DNA of 64,000 bases from Coprinus comatus (Eukaryota; Basidiomycota; Agaricomycetes; Agaricales; Agaricaceae). The stretch spans positions 124,001 to 188,000 of the forward strand of contig JAWPGT010000022.1 of the NCBI GenBank assembly GCA_034638255.1, in the 5' to 3' direction. Of the stretch, positions 1-11,285 are shown one piece after another. The first letter of the stretch is position 1, and each line of letters begins with the position of its first letter. Below the pieces are notes generated by a model that searched no databases, had not been told where the DNA came from, and was given only the letters and a program-made list of their open reading frames with translations. The position numbers and the translations under genes were made by a program.

Positions 1-323
1 TGCAACTCGCTTTTCCTTCGGAATTTAACATCACATCTTCCTGTTAGTGCTTCTCATTTAATAACCAATACATATTTTCCTCTCTAGACCATCCTTTAAT
101 TTTGATTTTAGATGGCAACTGCCACAAGGACCTTCTTTAATTTACTCGCTTCCCGGCTGCATCTGCACCGCATCCTCGCTATTCACGCCCGTTTCCTTGA
201 GACCATATGGATGTTGGAGCTTTTAACGAGTTTTATATACCATTATACCCGGCACCGAAACTAGCCAGCCACACCCTCTACCTTTCCTTTCCCTGACACT
301 CTTCGTCTTACAATTTATTCGAG

Positions 324-1714
324 ATGTCTATTGGGATTAATGAGGTGAAGCAAGTTTAATCGTTTAGCACCTAGATCTTTATTGATGCTCTGAATAGGCC
401 AAAGTGATTGGTATATTCATCGAAGCATGTCTATGTGGTAGGCATTTGTGAGCCCATAACCATTTACTCGTGTATCCAATAGATCGCACAGGTGCCCTTG
501 CAGTGATGTATATCTTTTCCCTCTGGACATTGATCTACAACCGTCCTTTTCATCGACCACTGTGTAGAGTCTCTGTGTTCCTCATGACATTGATGTTTAT
601 ATTTCCATGCATGGTTAGTGTTGTTACCAATATTCTAAACCTCAAACGAGTTTTTTCTAATCTCACGTATTCAAATCAGCACCTTGGAACCAGCTTTCTC
701 GAATTCTTCGTGTACTTTTCAGAAATGGTCCTGAAACCATTCCACTGGGGACATATTGGCATAAACAATCGGAGAGGACACAGGTCTTTAGTAGTGCGTT
801 GTATGTTGTACAAACGTTCGTTGGTGATTTTGTTGCTGTGAGTTCACACTTTGTCCTCTAACTTGTGATTGTTGAGAAACACGGTGCTCATCACACATAG
901 ATGTACCGAACCTACATCGTTTGGAATAAGCGACACCAATATTCAGCTATGCCTGCATTGACCTATATGGGAAGTTGGGGTGAGTACTAGTGCCATGAAA
1001 GTGGTATATAGCGGTGGCTTACTAGAAATGGTACCACAGTTACTGGCGTTGGAACACTCATTATCATGAGTAAAACACCAGATTCCGAACTCTTCGTTGG
1101 GAATATTCATCGTTGGCATATCAGCTTCTTTGTCTGTACTCTAACCCATAGTTTAATTTGCACCGGTAAATTTCCTTCAAGTTTTGAGTGTATATATATT
1201 TGACAGCCTCCTCCTGCTTTGTAGGATTGATTGCTTCGAGAATCTGGTATCTTGGTCGTCGAACATTGTCAAGAGGAAAATTCAGTTCGGTTGCACGTGG
1301 TATTGCAGAATCGGGAGCTGTATATTCGAGTGTGCTGGTTGCTCTGATAGTGACAGATGCCACCCGTTCATGGTTTGCATACGTACTACTTGATGCGGTG
1401 GGTTTTAAAGCTTTAATAACTCTCTTGATGATTGTTCGCTGATCAGAGTCACATATGTATATAGTTGGCTCCTATAATTGTAAGTAACTCGGACTTGGGG
1501 TTATTGTTGATTTGCATTTGCTAATGAAATAAAATCATAGGGAATGGTGTTTTCAATCATCATAGTCCGGGTAGGTATGGGAATTGCGATGGAACCTGAT
1601 ACCATTGAGACCTCTTCATCCCCAACACTTTGGTATTACCTAAAAGTTCAAAAGGATCAGATTCCGGAGTCAAAATTCAATATGAGAATAGGTTTGATTT
1701 GTAACATTGTGTAG
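324..1714 (+). CDS. Multi-pass membrane protein, agaricomycete family A, copy 1
   Basis: Spliced gene of about eight exons. The first exon (start ATG 324) is very short, followed by hydrophobic exons. Family A marks seen here: an early segment ending CLCG-ALAVMYIF, NRPFHRPL, the exon with YVVQTFVGDFVA, then YRTYIVWNKRH, LIASRIWYLGRRTL, the signature GIAESGAVYSSVL, and VFSIIIVRVGMGIA near the end. The same order of motifs occurs in the genes at 12619-14125 and, more diverged, 38757-40675. Six or seven membrane helices are likely, with a short polar tail. The family is common in mushroom genomes but has no assigned function; a receptor- or channel-like role is only a guess. The stop at 1712-1714 fits the reading frame of the last exon. 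Confidence 0.7.
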
Positions 1715-2066
1715 CCGCAGCGTGTTATAAATATAAATTTGGGAAGATCATGTGAGCGGCCCGAACAGGGTCGAGTAAACCATATTCCTGCAACTTAACA
1801 ACATCCACGACGACCTTATCCCTTTCATGACTCTCTAAGGACCGCTGGAATCACATATTCTACGACCTCTTGACGCTACCAAACACTCAGGATTATCACA
1901 ATTTCCACGTAGAATCAGGTTGGTCGATGTGACTGCGCCGGCTGCGTGTGTGAATGCTCACGAACACGCTTTTAACAGGACCCTCCTTCACAATAACTCT
2001 TGTTATACTTGGAAAATCCATAAATCTTTTTACTTGAAGCAGATATACCTCAGGAAACCATAAACC
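1715..2066 (+). other. Intergenic: 3' end of membrane protein gene and SYN8 promoter
   Basis: 352 bp between two plus-strand genes. No open frame of note and no recognisable repeat. It must contain the SYN8 promoter, but I see no clear TATA box. Confidence 0.5.
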
Positions 2067-2996
2067 ATGTCTACAAGTACCAAATCGCTTGCGAAACTCA
2101 CCTCACTTTCAACACAAACTCTCTCTTTACTTCTTGAACGTCAACGTCTACAATCATTCCCCTCTGCTTCTCTTAATCCTTCTACACAATCCAAGAGTCT
2201 ACATGCTACCCAAATCAGCAAGAACTTACGACAGCTACGGACTGGCATTCTGGAATTGGAAGATAAAGATGGAAGGACCGAGGCTGTTACACTGCTGCGC
2301 GGACAATACGAAAGAATGAGAAATATGCTTGGCTCTGATGCCGCTGGTATCGACGTTGAGAGGTATGTTACATATCAACGGGGATGGGAGAGAGAGATGA
2401 TACTTATCCATGAACCACAGCCTCGACCCGCCTACCCCGCCACAACACTCTTCTGCATCTTCCAGTACAGATACACTTTCAAGAGCACCATCACCACCTA
2501 TGGTTTCACCTCCGACACCTCCTAGTAAAAACAGTGGAGAATATGATTATACGCCGTACAGAGATGAACCCGAAACACGGTCATCCCCCGACGATGAGGG
2601 CATTATGCTTCAACAAAGGATGATGATGAATGGTACGAGTTTTTTTTCTTTGGTTCTAGGCGTGATTAACACCCAATTTATTGTACACTTTATCAGAACA
2701 AGATGATCATCTTGACCGTTTATCACAGTCTGTCGGTAGACAGCACCATATATCTGTACAAATCAATGAGGAGCTTGAGGTCCATACGGGATTACTTGAA
2801 GAGCTTGATACGGACATTGATCGAACACATAGTCGTTTAGGAGGTGCTCGAAGACGACTGGATCAGGTCGCTAAAGGAGCAAAAGAGAATAGTGAGTTTA
2901 TTTCTAGTTAAATTGTATTGGGCAGAATGCCTGATCTGTTTGATAATTTTCGTAGGTTCTGCAGTTACTATAGGAGTTATTATATTCGTACTCTGA
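2067..2996 (+). CDS. SYN8: Syntaxin-8-like t-SNARE (Qc SNARE)
   Basis: Four exons. Exon 1 gives an N-terminal helical region (TQTLSLLLERQRLQ, LRQLRTGILELE). Exon 2 is Pro/Ser-rich (SLDPPTPP, SRAPSPPM) and ends with the start of the SNARE motif (MLQQRMMMN). Exon 3 carries the rest of the motif: QDDHLDRLSQSVGRQ, INEELEVHTGLLEELD, RTHSRLGGARRRLDQV. A Q sits in the expected central (zero) layer, as in Qc SNAREs. Exon 4 (2956-2996, after a 2892-2955 intron) encodes only SAVTIGVIIFVL and stop, a short C-terminal membrane anchor. Proteins of this family act in endosomal and vacuolar membrane fusion. The layout (N-terminal helices, SNARE motif, tail anchor) and length fit SYN8/syntaxin-8. Tlg1-type Qc SNAREs are the main alternative. 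Confidence 0.8.
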
Positions 2997-3400
2997 TACT
3001 GATCATTGTCTTCAAGACATGATTTGCATTGTATTTTTATGGTTGGGAATAGGACTGGGATATTTCTCTCTTATTTACTTTTTTATTCTCACTGTTTACA
3101 TAGTAGGCCACCTCGAACGATATTATGAGACAAATACACCCGTACTCCTACAAAGGGTATCAAGATATTGTTTTATTTTCCAGGCTTCGGGAGAAATGCT
3201 CAAACATTGGATCACACAGCTAATATTTGACAACTGGAACATTTGCATGAGCCACAAAAATGAAGAAAACTTGTTAACATTCCGAAACAGAGAAACAAGC
3301 AACTCAATCAGACACTCAAATAATATGCATGCCAGGCAATGAAGCTCAACGATATCATTATGAAAACTCAGACAATAGGGTATACTAATGGAGAGCGTAA
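2997..3400. other. Intergenic between converging genes
   Basis: About 400 bp between the SYN8 stop and the stop of the converging hydrophobin gene. It holds the two 3' UTRs. Frames here code for nothing recognisable. Confidence 0.5.
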
Positions 3401-3839
3401 TTAAAGGTTGAGGATGAGAGGGCTGCAACCAAGGGCAACGAGGCCGTCTAATAAAGCAAGTCAGCAAATGTGAATTGCTACTTGATCGAGAACAGAGAAG
3501 AGTCATACTGAAGTTGTTGTTTGAGCAGCAAACGGGTTGAGCATTGCTATAAAAAGAATCAATATCATTGTCCTAGGGCTAGGAAGAAAGAAAGAAAAAA
3601 ACTTACCAAGAGTTGCCACCAACACCAATGACGGAAAGAGGAGAGCAGTTGAAACCAACTTGACCGGTGATAGAACCGACGTCAAGGTTCAAAAGACCAA
3701 GAACTTTGGAAGCTTTGGCGGATTGAGCGTTTTGAACATCATTGCAACAGTATTGGTTGGCAACGTTGCAAGAGTTGTTGATACCACCAGCAACGGCGAA
3801 GGTGACCAAGGAGGCAACAGCGATGAATTTGGCAAGCAT
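3401..3839 (-). CDS. Class I hydrophobin, cluster copy 1
   Basis: Small secreted surface-active protein that coats hyphae and fruiting bodies by self-assembly at air-water interfaces. Exons 3839-3607, 3546-3509 and 3447-3401 join to 105 residues. There is a hydrophobic signal peptide (LAKFIAVASLVTFAVAGG). All eight cysteines of the hydrophobin pattern are present in order: NSCN, YCC, FNCSP, then GNSC (codon split by intron 1), VCC, and GCSP near the end. The C-terminus NGLVALGCSPLILNL is typical for agaricomycete class I hydrophobins. The intron borders fall as TG|C and A|AC, the same as in the other copies. It is first of three tandem minus-strand copies. A TATA-like TATAAAAA lies about 105 bp upstream of the ATG. 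Confidence 0.93.
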
Positions 3840-3942
3840 TATGAAAATAGTTGGTTGGGTAGTAGAAGAAAAGATTGAAAGGGTTGATTAAAACTGCGAG
3901 TAAGTGTTCGAGTTGGGGAAAATATGAGAGGAATGCCTGGGG

Positions 3943-3950
3943 TTTTTATA
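3943..3950 (-). promoter_or_regulatory. TATA box of hydrophobin copy 1
   Basis: TATAAAAA on the minus strand, 104 bp upstream of the ATG at 3839. Position and sequence fit a core promoter for a highly expressed gene; not tested. Confidence 0.55.
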
Positions 3951-4625
3951 GGTTCCAAAGGTTTCGTATTTTGGTGCGCTGGCAGTTTTGCTTCAAGCCA
4001 GGGTGATTGGAACTCAACAAGAAAAATTATTGAAAGGAAGCCGCACACTACTAAATTTACATATTGAAAGACAGGTTGATGGCACTAGTGTTAAATTCTT
4101 TGGACCGGCATGACTTATTCAATTGAAATGTTCATTTTTAGTTAATGTTGATAACGAAATATTTGCTAGCTTCTATTTATTTGACCCTGAGCGTTTTACT
4201 CAAACGCCAAGAATGAGCGTTCCGTTCAGGATTTTGGGTCAATTAATCTTTGCACTTTGGAAGCCCAACTTGGGGTTAACAGAACCTAAGCCTCTGGGTG
4301 TAATTACCACTGAGCACTGAGCGATTCAAAGCAGGTCAGGTAATGATGTATACTAACCTTGAATAAAAAAACTTTTTTTGATCCATTAGTCCATCTGATT
4401 ACTCCAAGCGAGTCCAAGTTCCCGAGAATCCAAGGACAATGACTGGACAATGGCCATAAGCAGGCCCACGGAACATAGACGTCAGAAAGATCTCCGGTTT
4501 CGAATAGAATTGGCAATGTCATTCTGGCAAAACTTCGAAAGCCAATCTTAAACATAGATTCTATTGTTCGACTCGACTTCAGAATACATTCAGTTCCGAG
4601 TCAAGATGTCTGCTATTATAAACTA
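3951..4625. other. Intergenic between hydrophobin copies 1 and 2
   Basis: About 675 bp. Holds the upstream promoter of copy 1 and the 3' region of copy 2. No coding frame recognised. Confidence 0.5.
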
Positions 4626-5070
4626 CTACATGTTGGCGGCAATGGGGTTACACCCAACAATGGCGAGTCCATCTAAAAAGGAAAGCAAATTAGCATAAAA
4701 TTAGGTATGGAACGAAAGCTATCCTACTAAAGTTGTTGCCAGTACAACAAACTGGCTGTGTGTTGCTGTGGTTCGGATAATATAGTGTTAATTCTTCAAG
4801 TGTTCTTTGAGTATAAACGAAAGCCAAATACCAAGAATTTCCACCAGCACCAACAATAGAAAGAGGGGAACAATTGAAACCAATCTGTCCACTAATGGAC
4901 TGGATATCAATTTTTAAGAGACCAAAGACAGCCTTGGACTCTGTAGATTTGGCGTCGTGAACGGAATGGCAACAGTATTGGTTGTGTGTGTTGCAAGAAT
5001 TTTGGATAACACCAGCGGTTGCGAGCGTGAAGAGAGAAGCGATAGCAATAAATCTGGTGACAGTAATCAT
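4626..5070 (-). CDS. Class I hydrophobin, cluster copy 2
   Basis: Exons 5070-4832, 4765-4728 and 4672-4626 give 107 residues. Signal peptide FIAIASLFTLATAG is followed by NSCNT, YCC, FNCSP, GNSC (split codon), PVCC and VGCNP, so all eight hydrophobin cysteines are in place. The C-terminus is NGLAIVGCNPIAANM. The two intron positions match copy 1 exactly, which shows tandem duplication. Relative to copy 1 the stretch between the CC pair and FNCSP is similar in length and includes FGLLKIDIQSISGQ. A TATA box (TATAAAAT) sits 65 bp upstream of the ATG. Function as for other class I hydrophobins: monomers secreted and assembled into rodlet layers. Confidence 0.93.
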
Positions 5071-5134
5071 GATCTTTTATGAGGGGGCTGGCAGAGTAAT
5101 TGAATATGGGGAAGCCTTCAAACTCATACTATGG

Positions 5135-5142
5135 ATTTTATA
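5135..5142 (-). promoter_or_regulatory. TATA box of hydrophobin copy 2
   Basis: TATAAAAT on the minus strand, 65 bp upstream of the start codon at 5070, a usual distance in basidiomycete genes with strong expression. Confidence 0.6.
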
Positions 5143-5695
5143 CCTGTATTATTCGTTTCCGAGACCATGTGTGAAGCGCATGCTTTTGATAAGGATTTAC
5201 TTAATGTATTGTACAAATTGGGTGCGCACTTTACTTACTATAAGCTCATGCATTTTGACAAAAAGTTTGACTAATGAACAACTTCGGTGGCGCTTTACTT
5301 CTTCTTCAAAAGGTCCTCGGGACTACCACTTAAATCATTCCAATCTCTTTCGATTACCCGTAGTACCAGAGTAGCACTGGCTGACACAAGAAAAAAAAAT
5401 CGAAAGAAAAAAATAGGGAAAAAATCGAAGTCATCATTCCCTGTTTGACCCTGATTCCATCTTAGCCCCAGACCAGAACCTTCACGGATGGTCCCGAGGT
5501 TGGACGTTGGACGTCGGGCGCTAACTTGGCGCTAAGGGCCGGAGCAAAAGCTTTCAACCAAGTTGCGACCCAGAAAGTTGATTTGAGACGTTTCTTTATT
5601 ATACCTAATGGCTCGGAGAACCTTCCTTCAAGTTTCAAGTCTGATTGATCTCGGGAAGAGGGAGTGTATCACCAATAAGAAGCGACTCGGAGTCT
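5143..5695. other. Intergenic between hydrophobin copies 2 and 3
   Basis: About 550 bp with an A-rich stretch near 5390-5425. No gene seen. Confidence 0.5.
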
Positions 5696-6137
5696 TTAAA
5701 CATGGGCTACGAGGGGAGAGCAACCAACTACAACACCATCTAACGATAAATTCAACATTGATAAATTAACTGTAATGCCGAAAAGGATAGCCTTACTGAA
5801 GCTGTTGCCAGTACAACAAACGGTCTGAGTAACGCTGATTATGGGCTTTAGATGGACAGTCTTCGAACAGTTATTGAAATAGTACATACCAGGAGTTTTC
5901 ACCGTTACCAATGACAGACAGTGGAGAACAGTTAATACCAACTTGACCAGCGATCATCGATGTGGCAGCACCAAGATTCAGGCCAAGCATACTAAGGAGG
6001 CCCTGGGAGCGAGGGCCTCTAGTATCCTGTAAAACGTTGCAGCAGTATGCAGCTCCGGTATTGCAGTAGCTCTCAATGCCATGGGCGGTAATGATAAAGG
6101 TGAACAGAGAGACCAATGTAATGATTTTGATGATCAT
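5696..6137 (-). CDS. Class I hydrophobin, cluster copy 3
   Basis: Exons 6137-5890, 5834-5797 and 5739-5696 join in frame to 109 residues. Signal peptide IIKIITLVSLFTFIITAHG, then SYCN, YCC, INCSP, ENSC (split by intron 1), VCC and VGCSP: the full eight-cysteine pattern. The C-terminus NGVVVGCSPLVAHV is one residue shorter in the last loop than copies 1 and 2, and the loop after the CC pair is longer (RGPRSQGLLSMLGLNLGAA). GENS replaces the usual GGNS before the fifth cysteine. This is the most diverged of the three tandem copies. No clear TATA box was seen within 120 bp upstream. Confidence 0.92.
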
Positions 6138-6464
6138 TGTATTAAGATCGAAAATCGGAGAGAAATTTGAGAGAGGGATGATGTGAGTTGAAGGAGTGAC
6201 GATTAGATGCCTAATGGACTATTTCAGTTTGCGGGTTGCGTCTGAGGTTGAACTAAGGTTGATATGCATCTCCTATGGCGAGTCAGCGCTGTAGGGCTTG
6301 TTCAGTTATGTCAGGGTCACGAAGTTGCGTGATACAACTTGATTAGATCACCAAAAACACACATAAAGCAAGGCTTTTGGCGCTGAGCGCTGAGCACTTG
6401 GAATCGAGACAGTTTAACTTCGTAAATATCACGAAAAAAAATATTAGTGTATCTTGTCTCATTT
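6138..6464. other. Intergenic upstream of hydrophobin copy 3
   Basis: 327 bp holding the promoter of hydrophobin copy 3 and the 3' end of the amidotransferase gene. Nothing else seen. Confidence 0.5.
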
Positions 6465-7503
6465 CTAGGAATCTACACCAAGAATTTTCCAGAAGACCTT
6501 GCCTATGAGGTCAATACCATCGGTAGACCACCACCTCCTACCCGTACCCTCCTTGTTCTCGGGCTCGCTGCTATCCCCATGATCACCCACTTGCCCAAAA
6601 TATGATTCAACAACAGAACCATTCATCACTCCAGATGCAGAACGTTGACGTATAATGCCGGTTACAATCTGTTCTGTGAATTCTGGATGGCCTTGGAGGG
6701 TGATGATCTGAATATCCTTGGGTGAAATATCCTTGTTTGTGGAAGGTGAACCTGGGGTGAATTTCACAAAGCCTTGGTTTTGGGAAACGTCTGTTGATGC
6801 TAGCAGGTGAATATCAGAGGAAAGACCTGGAAGGGATTCCAGAGGGACATGATCACGATGCATTTGTTGAATGGTCTGAGCACAAACCGTCATCAGCAGA
6901 GGAGCACCCTCAAACGATTAGAATAGTACCAGTTGACCAACTCCGAAAAGTGACCTTCCGACATCAGTGAGTTGTAGGATGGTTGGACCAACTTCCCATA
7001 CACCCCCGTTTGGGACACATCTGCCGCCGAGAACTCGACTGAGGATTTGATGACCGAAACAGATAGCTGTTGTAATACCAATTTTAGAGATGTCATATTA
7101 GCTTTCAGACAACATACCTATGATCTTGATTTCTGGATATTCATTGACCACCCGTTGTGTCCAGAATATAAGGCGGTTGATCCATTCAATATTTTCATAC
7201 GCAGAAGCAGCTGAATGTGTACCGGGATCAGTTCATAACTCGGTCTTTTGAATAGTGATATTACAAGCCTGATCCTGTGAGTATTATAGCGTCGTAATCC
7301 TTAAGTTGATCATCTTTGGGATACTTGATTTCCGTAACTACGTCAAACCCATCTACAACCAAAGTAGTGTTCAATTCTGGAGGAAGGGCAGCCTCTAGAT
7401 ATCGCTTGTATACGTCATAATAGTCTCCATTTTTATCCCGAACAGATCCTGTTAAACCACCGCAGATAAGCAAGGCAACTCGAATGAAGCGATGACAAGA
7501 CAT
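6465..7503 (-). CDS. Class I glutamine amidotransferase-like protein
   Basis: Four exons. Exon 1 (start 7503) encodes VALLICGGLTGSV, then YDAIILTGS. Exon 2 has AYENIEWINRLIFW and EYPEIKII. Exon 3 carries the nucleophile motif ICFGHQIL, followed by LGGRCVPNGGVWEVGP. Exon 4 (from about 6879) has LQGHPEF, holding the other two residues of the Cys-His-Glu triad. The C-terminus adds about 55 residues (SSEPENKEGTGRRWW...). This matches the fungal stand-alone GMP-synthase-like GATase domain, which releases ammonia from glutamine or acts on a related amide. It is not a full GMP synthase, because the ATP pyrophosphatase half is missing. Substrate unknown. The exon 1 donor that gives the best protein is GC rather than GT (G|GCTTGT), so this junction needs RNA support. 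Confidence 0.8.
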
Positions 7504-8131
7504 GATATACTAGTTATTGGAAGTCGGTAACAGGGTTTGAACGGATCCTCTTATCACGTGAGACAGTTTGGAGTCCGACAAATCTCCGAGTTGATTGTTC
7601 TTCTGGCGGCAACTAGTGGAATAGCTTCCATCGCCCCGACGACCGTAAAGGCGGTGAGCTGGCAGTAACACTCAGACATCCCAGCTAAACAATTAAGTAT
7701 AAAATGTTGGAAAACAAATATGGAACAAAGGCATAATAATGTACTATTCAATGTGCAACATGTTACAGCGTTACAGCCAGGGACATGGACTGGTCTTCTC
7801 AACTACATTATTGAGTCTCAATAATAAAAAATAGGAATGTTCAATGTGGTAGAATGTCTAAACAATCTTCACATCATGTGTGTCGACTCAGAACAGTCCC
7901 ATGATCCATCAAATCCACTTATAAACATCCCATGCTTCACGAAGAGGTAAGAATAGTTAGTTTTCATCACACATAATAGCTTCTCCTTGACTATGATGGT
8001 CCCTAATAGAGTCCACATAAGTAGGTGTGTTGTATTTTACATCAATCATTCCGTGCATCGCCACACCCTAGATTAATGATAACCCGTGTAACGACTTCTA
8101 AGAACATTTCCATCTTCCGTCTTACTTTCAT
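7504..8131. other. Intergenic between divergent genes
   Basis: About 630 bp between the amidotransferase start (minus) and a membrane protein start (plus). It should contain both promoters. No gene or clear repeat. Confidence 0.5.
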
Positions 8132-9585
8132 ATGGCACCCTCAACCTCTCAGCGGGCTGAGGTACCGACCATTATAGCGTTTGATGTACTTGCAGCTACA
8201 GCAACTTTCTTGGGAGCCCTGGTGGTTCTGACAGCTTTCTTCTCGCCGAGAATTTATCGCAGGCCAACGTGGTATGGTGCAATCATACCAAGCTTCTTGT
8301 ATACTGCATCATTCCTTCTCCTCCTTGGGCAGCAGCACATTGACATACCGTCGTATAACACGTGTGTCTTTCAAGCCTTTTTGATATATGCTTTTCCACC
8401 ACAGTAAGTCCCTTCTACGGAATTGTTTATTAAATTTCGCTAAGGATATTTGTATAGCTGTACGACTGCACTTATGTGCTTCGCTATTGACGTAGGACCA
8501 TCTCATATGTGAAGCAATGACTGCAATCATTACTCACCCCTTATACCACCATAGCTGTATGTTACGGCCAAAGGCATTGTTCTTGAAGGCGAGATCCACC
8601 GTCCAAGCTCAAGACAAACGGCAATTGTCAGTCCAATTACCAGCAATGACTAGACTTCCTATAGCTGTACAGGAAAAACTGCTAACTTGTAAATAGTTGA
8701 TACTTCTACCTTTCTTGGGTTTCATAACTTCCGTTATAACTACTCTCCTTGTAAGTACCGTTAATTGTTGTGGTGTAACTCCCATCTCAGCCTTTTTTTT
8801 AGGTACTCGTATCCGGAGCCAATCATCCTGTCATTGAATGGCAGCTGCACTTTTACTGTCATGCACGCGTGAGCACTCCGTAAATTGTCTTGTCACCGGA
8901 GGGATGGCACTTGACTGATTAAGTATCTTCAGCTCGTTGGTCAGTTCTGTGATCACTTTATGCAGTTTCTGCGTACTTTCTGTCGTACTAGGCAATTACG
9001 CTCCATCAACCAAGTAACGATGTTGTTTCTTATGAGACATTAACCTCACAGGTCGCACAGCATTACTTATACATAGACACTACTCTGGATTGAAGCAACA
9101 GGGATGTCTTCATCATGAGCTCATGTCATTGGCCATCCGCATGTCAGTATTGTCTTTTGGAATATTTTTTGGCATAGCGTAAGTCATTCAGGATCCACAT
9201 CCACTTGCTATAAGAACCTAACTCTACTATAGCATTGGGATCGTGTCGATTCTCGATGTTCCAGCTGCTGAAACGCTTGGAGCATTTGCCTATTTAATCG
9301 GTATTCACCTCTCTTCTCTTTCCACTTCCATCAATTGACAGGAAGGTGTTGGTATCTTAGCACCCATTGTTGTATTTGTGTCTCTAGGTTCACAAAGGGT
9401 AAGTATCAAGTAACATCTTTTTAATTGGTAAAACTAACTATCAAATATAGGACATCATGATGGAGTTGACGTTTTGGAAGAAACGGAGTGTTGATCAGGC
9501 AACAATGTCACTCCATAGGAATATCAAGAAGGATGACAAGAATAAGTCAGCAGTGCAAATGGTGGCAATCCGAGAATCCCACTAG
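8132..9585 (+). CDS. Multi-pass membrane protein, agaricomycete family B, copy 1
   Basis: Multi-exon gene with seven or so hydrophobic segments. Exon 1 encodes TIIAFDVLAATATFLGALVV, then a short basic loop with RRPTWYGAIIPSFLY, a helix with FLLLLGQQ, and CVFQAFLIYAFPP. Exon 2 adds CTTALMCFAID. Later exons include LLPFLGFITSVITTLL and end with DIMMELTFWKKRSV and a polar tail; stop TAG 9583-9585. The same motif order (RR-WYG, LLY, C-FQA-LIY, CFAID, DIM-FWK) occurs in 48664-50118. The seven-helix plan recalls G-protein-coupled receptors, but no known receptor family is recognised. Middle exon borders around 8630-8700 are uncertain. Confidence 0.65.
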
Positions 9586-10338
9586 ATACTGAATCCCAAT
9601 TGAGTCGGCCTGAGACCTGTGGTTTAATTATTGAATCGGGAACATTCCCTGATATGTATATGTAACATGGTGTATTACCTGTCCCTTAAAATGTTATTGT
9701 ATATATGTATAAGTATATTGTCCGTACTTGACTCCTTCGAAGCATATTAATCCAGTGGCACAAGTTGATCATACCAACTTCAGGTAAGATTAAATACCGG
9801 TGGTGAAATCAAATTTGAAAAACCGGTAATACAAGGGCAGGGGTAGCACTACAACCCACTACAACAGACTTACTGGTATGGAGTGTGTGCAAAGCTGTAG
9901 GTTTTGCGACCGTGACAGCAGAGCGACCGTCCCATCACAGCGCCTTCCCTGGAGGCCACTCGTTTGATTATCAGCTCGAACCATCTTGATGCAAAGATGG
10001 CAATCGCCACAACGTATGGTCATTTGTCACTTGTTTGCCACAGAAACGGGTTACATAAACCATTTCGGAACCGAGAACTTTTCTAGGTTGGATATATAAA
10101 ACTGATATTATCCGGGGATACTCGTTTCATTGTTTTTGCCATCATGGTGCACCAAACTACTCTGAGGCAGACTACCCAAGCCTAGTGTGATAAATAGTGC
10201 TGGTCTGCAGCCGCTTTTGATAGATCCTTTGCATAGTCACTACCAGTTGTTGATATCTTCACTAGGAATGTGTTGCAGTAAAGAAGTCCAATAGGAACAT
10301 TTGTTCCTGCCATCATTCGAGGTCATAGTGAAGAGCGA

Positions 10339-10376
<38 letters not shown>

Positions 10377-11285
10377 ACATCGATCATCAATCGATCATTG
10401 GTCTGACGTCCAACACCACTGATTGACTGGTCCTCCGATGTCTTGATTGACAAGTACTGCTCTCAATAGTACTGAAATGAGAGAAGATATAGTACCAGAC
10501 CAGACTAAAAAGATATATACCCTGCTCCTCGCCAAGAAATATCATTGCATATCCCATTTATCACTACTACACTTGTGTGAGATTGGGATTTATGTTCAGT
10601 GTGTTACCTCCGGTTGTATTTTATATTATTATATTATTTGAGCATTGCTTCTTGAGCTAATTTCCCTTCGTGTCCTGGGAGCTTTTACTTCGTTAGTCGG
10701 ATGTTTGTTTTTCCTATACTTCGTATTTTGATTTTTAAAACACTGTCATCCAACAGACTCTATTTATTGTTTGGCATTTCAAATCAGGATCATCGATCAT
10801 TATGTACACTGTTCTGTAAATTCTTTTGCCAAAATTCAATAAACTGAAGGACTGACTTTTTGGTATGTTGTCACTCTTGCCGAGGCCGGCATAGCGGACT
10901 ATCAACTAATTTGATCGTTTTGACATCATCTGTGCTTAAAATAACTTGGTGTGGGTTGGTCAGCAATAATGGTCACGATCATGTGCACCGTTACGAAGCG
11001 AACTTCTGGTAAAAACGAACATATAGTATGAACTAATCACTCTCAGAATTTAATTAGATAAGTAGGCAAGTTCAGTGTCCATGGTTATAAATGGAAAGGG
11101 GGTTTGTTGTGTTAAATGAATGTCTCTTAGTTCCCTAGAAATAAAACCAAGAATATTGCAATATGTAGTGTAATAATGTCAAAGAACATCGAGTTACATA
11201 TATCCACCTCAAGAAATTATTAGGCAATAGATTTAAGGATGCCAAAAACGCGATGGTATCTTCTACGGTGGAGGAAAAATCATGA
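9586..11285. other. Gene-poor stretch
   Basis: 1.7 kb without a recognised gene. It contains the T35 tract (10341-10375) and short ATCGATCAT-type repeats just beside it (about 10378-10400). AT-rich, with no long open frames. Confidence 0.5.
10341..10375 (+). repeat. Homopolymer tract T35
   Basis: An uninterrupted run of 35 T. Read on the minus strand it is a poly(A) tract, which could be the tail of a retroposed sequence lying at positions above 10375. No source gene or target-site duplication was recognised. Confidence 0.9.

Noticed and set aside
3123..3506. Minus-strand 127-codon frame near hydrophobin copy 1
   Set aside because: It reads through the last intron and 3' UTR of the hydrophobin gene in a wrong frame.
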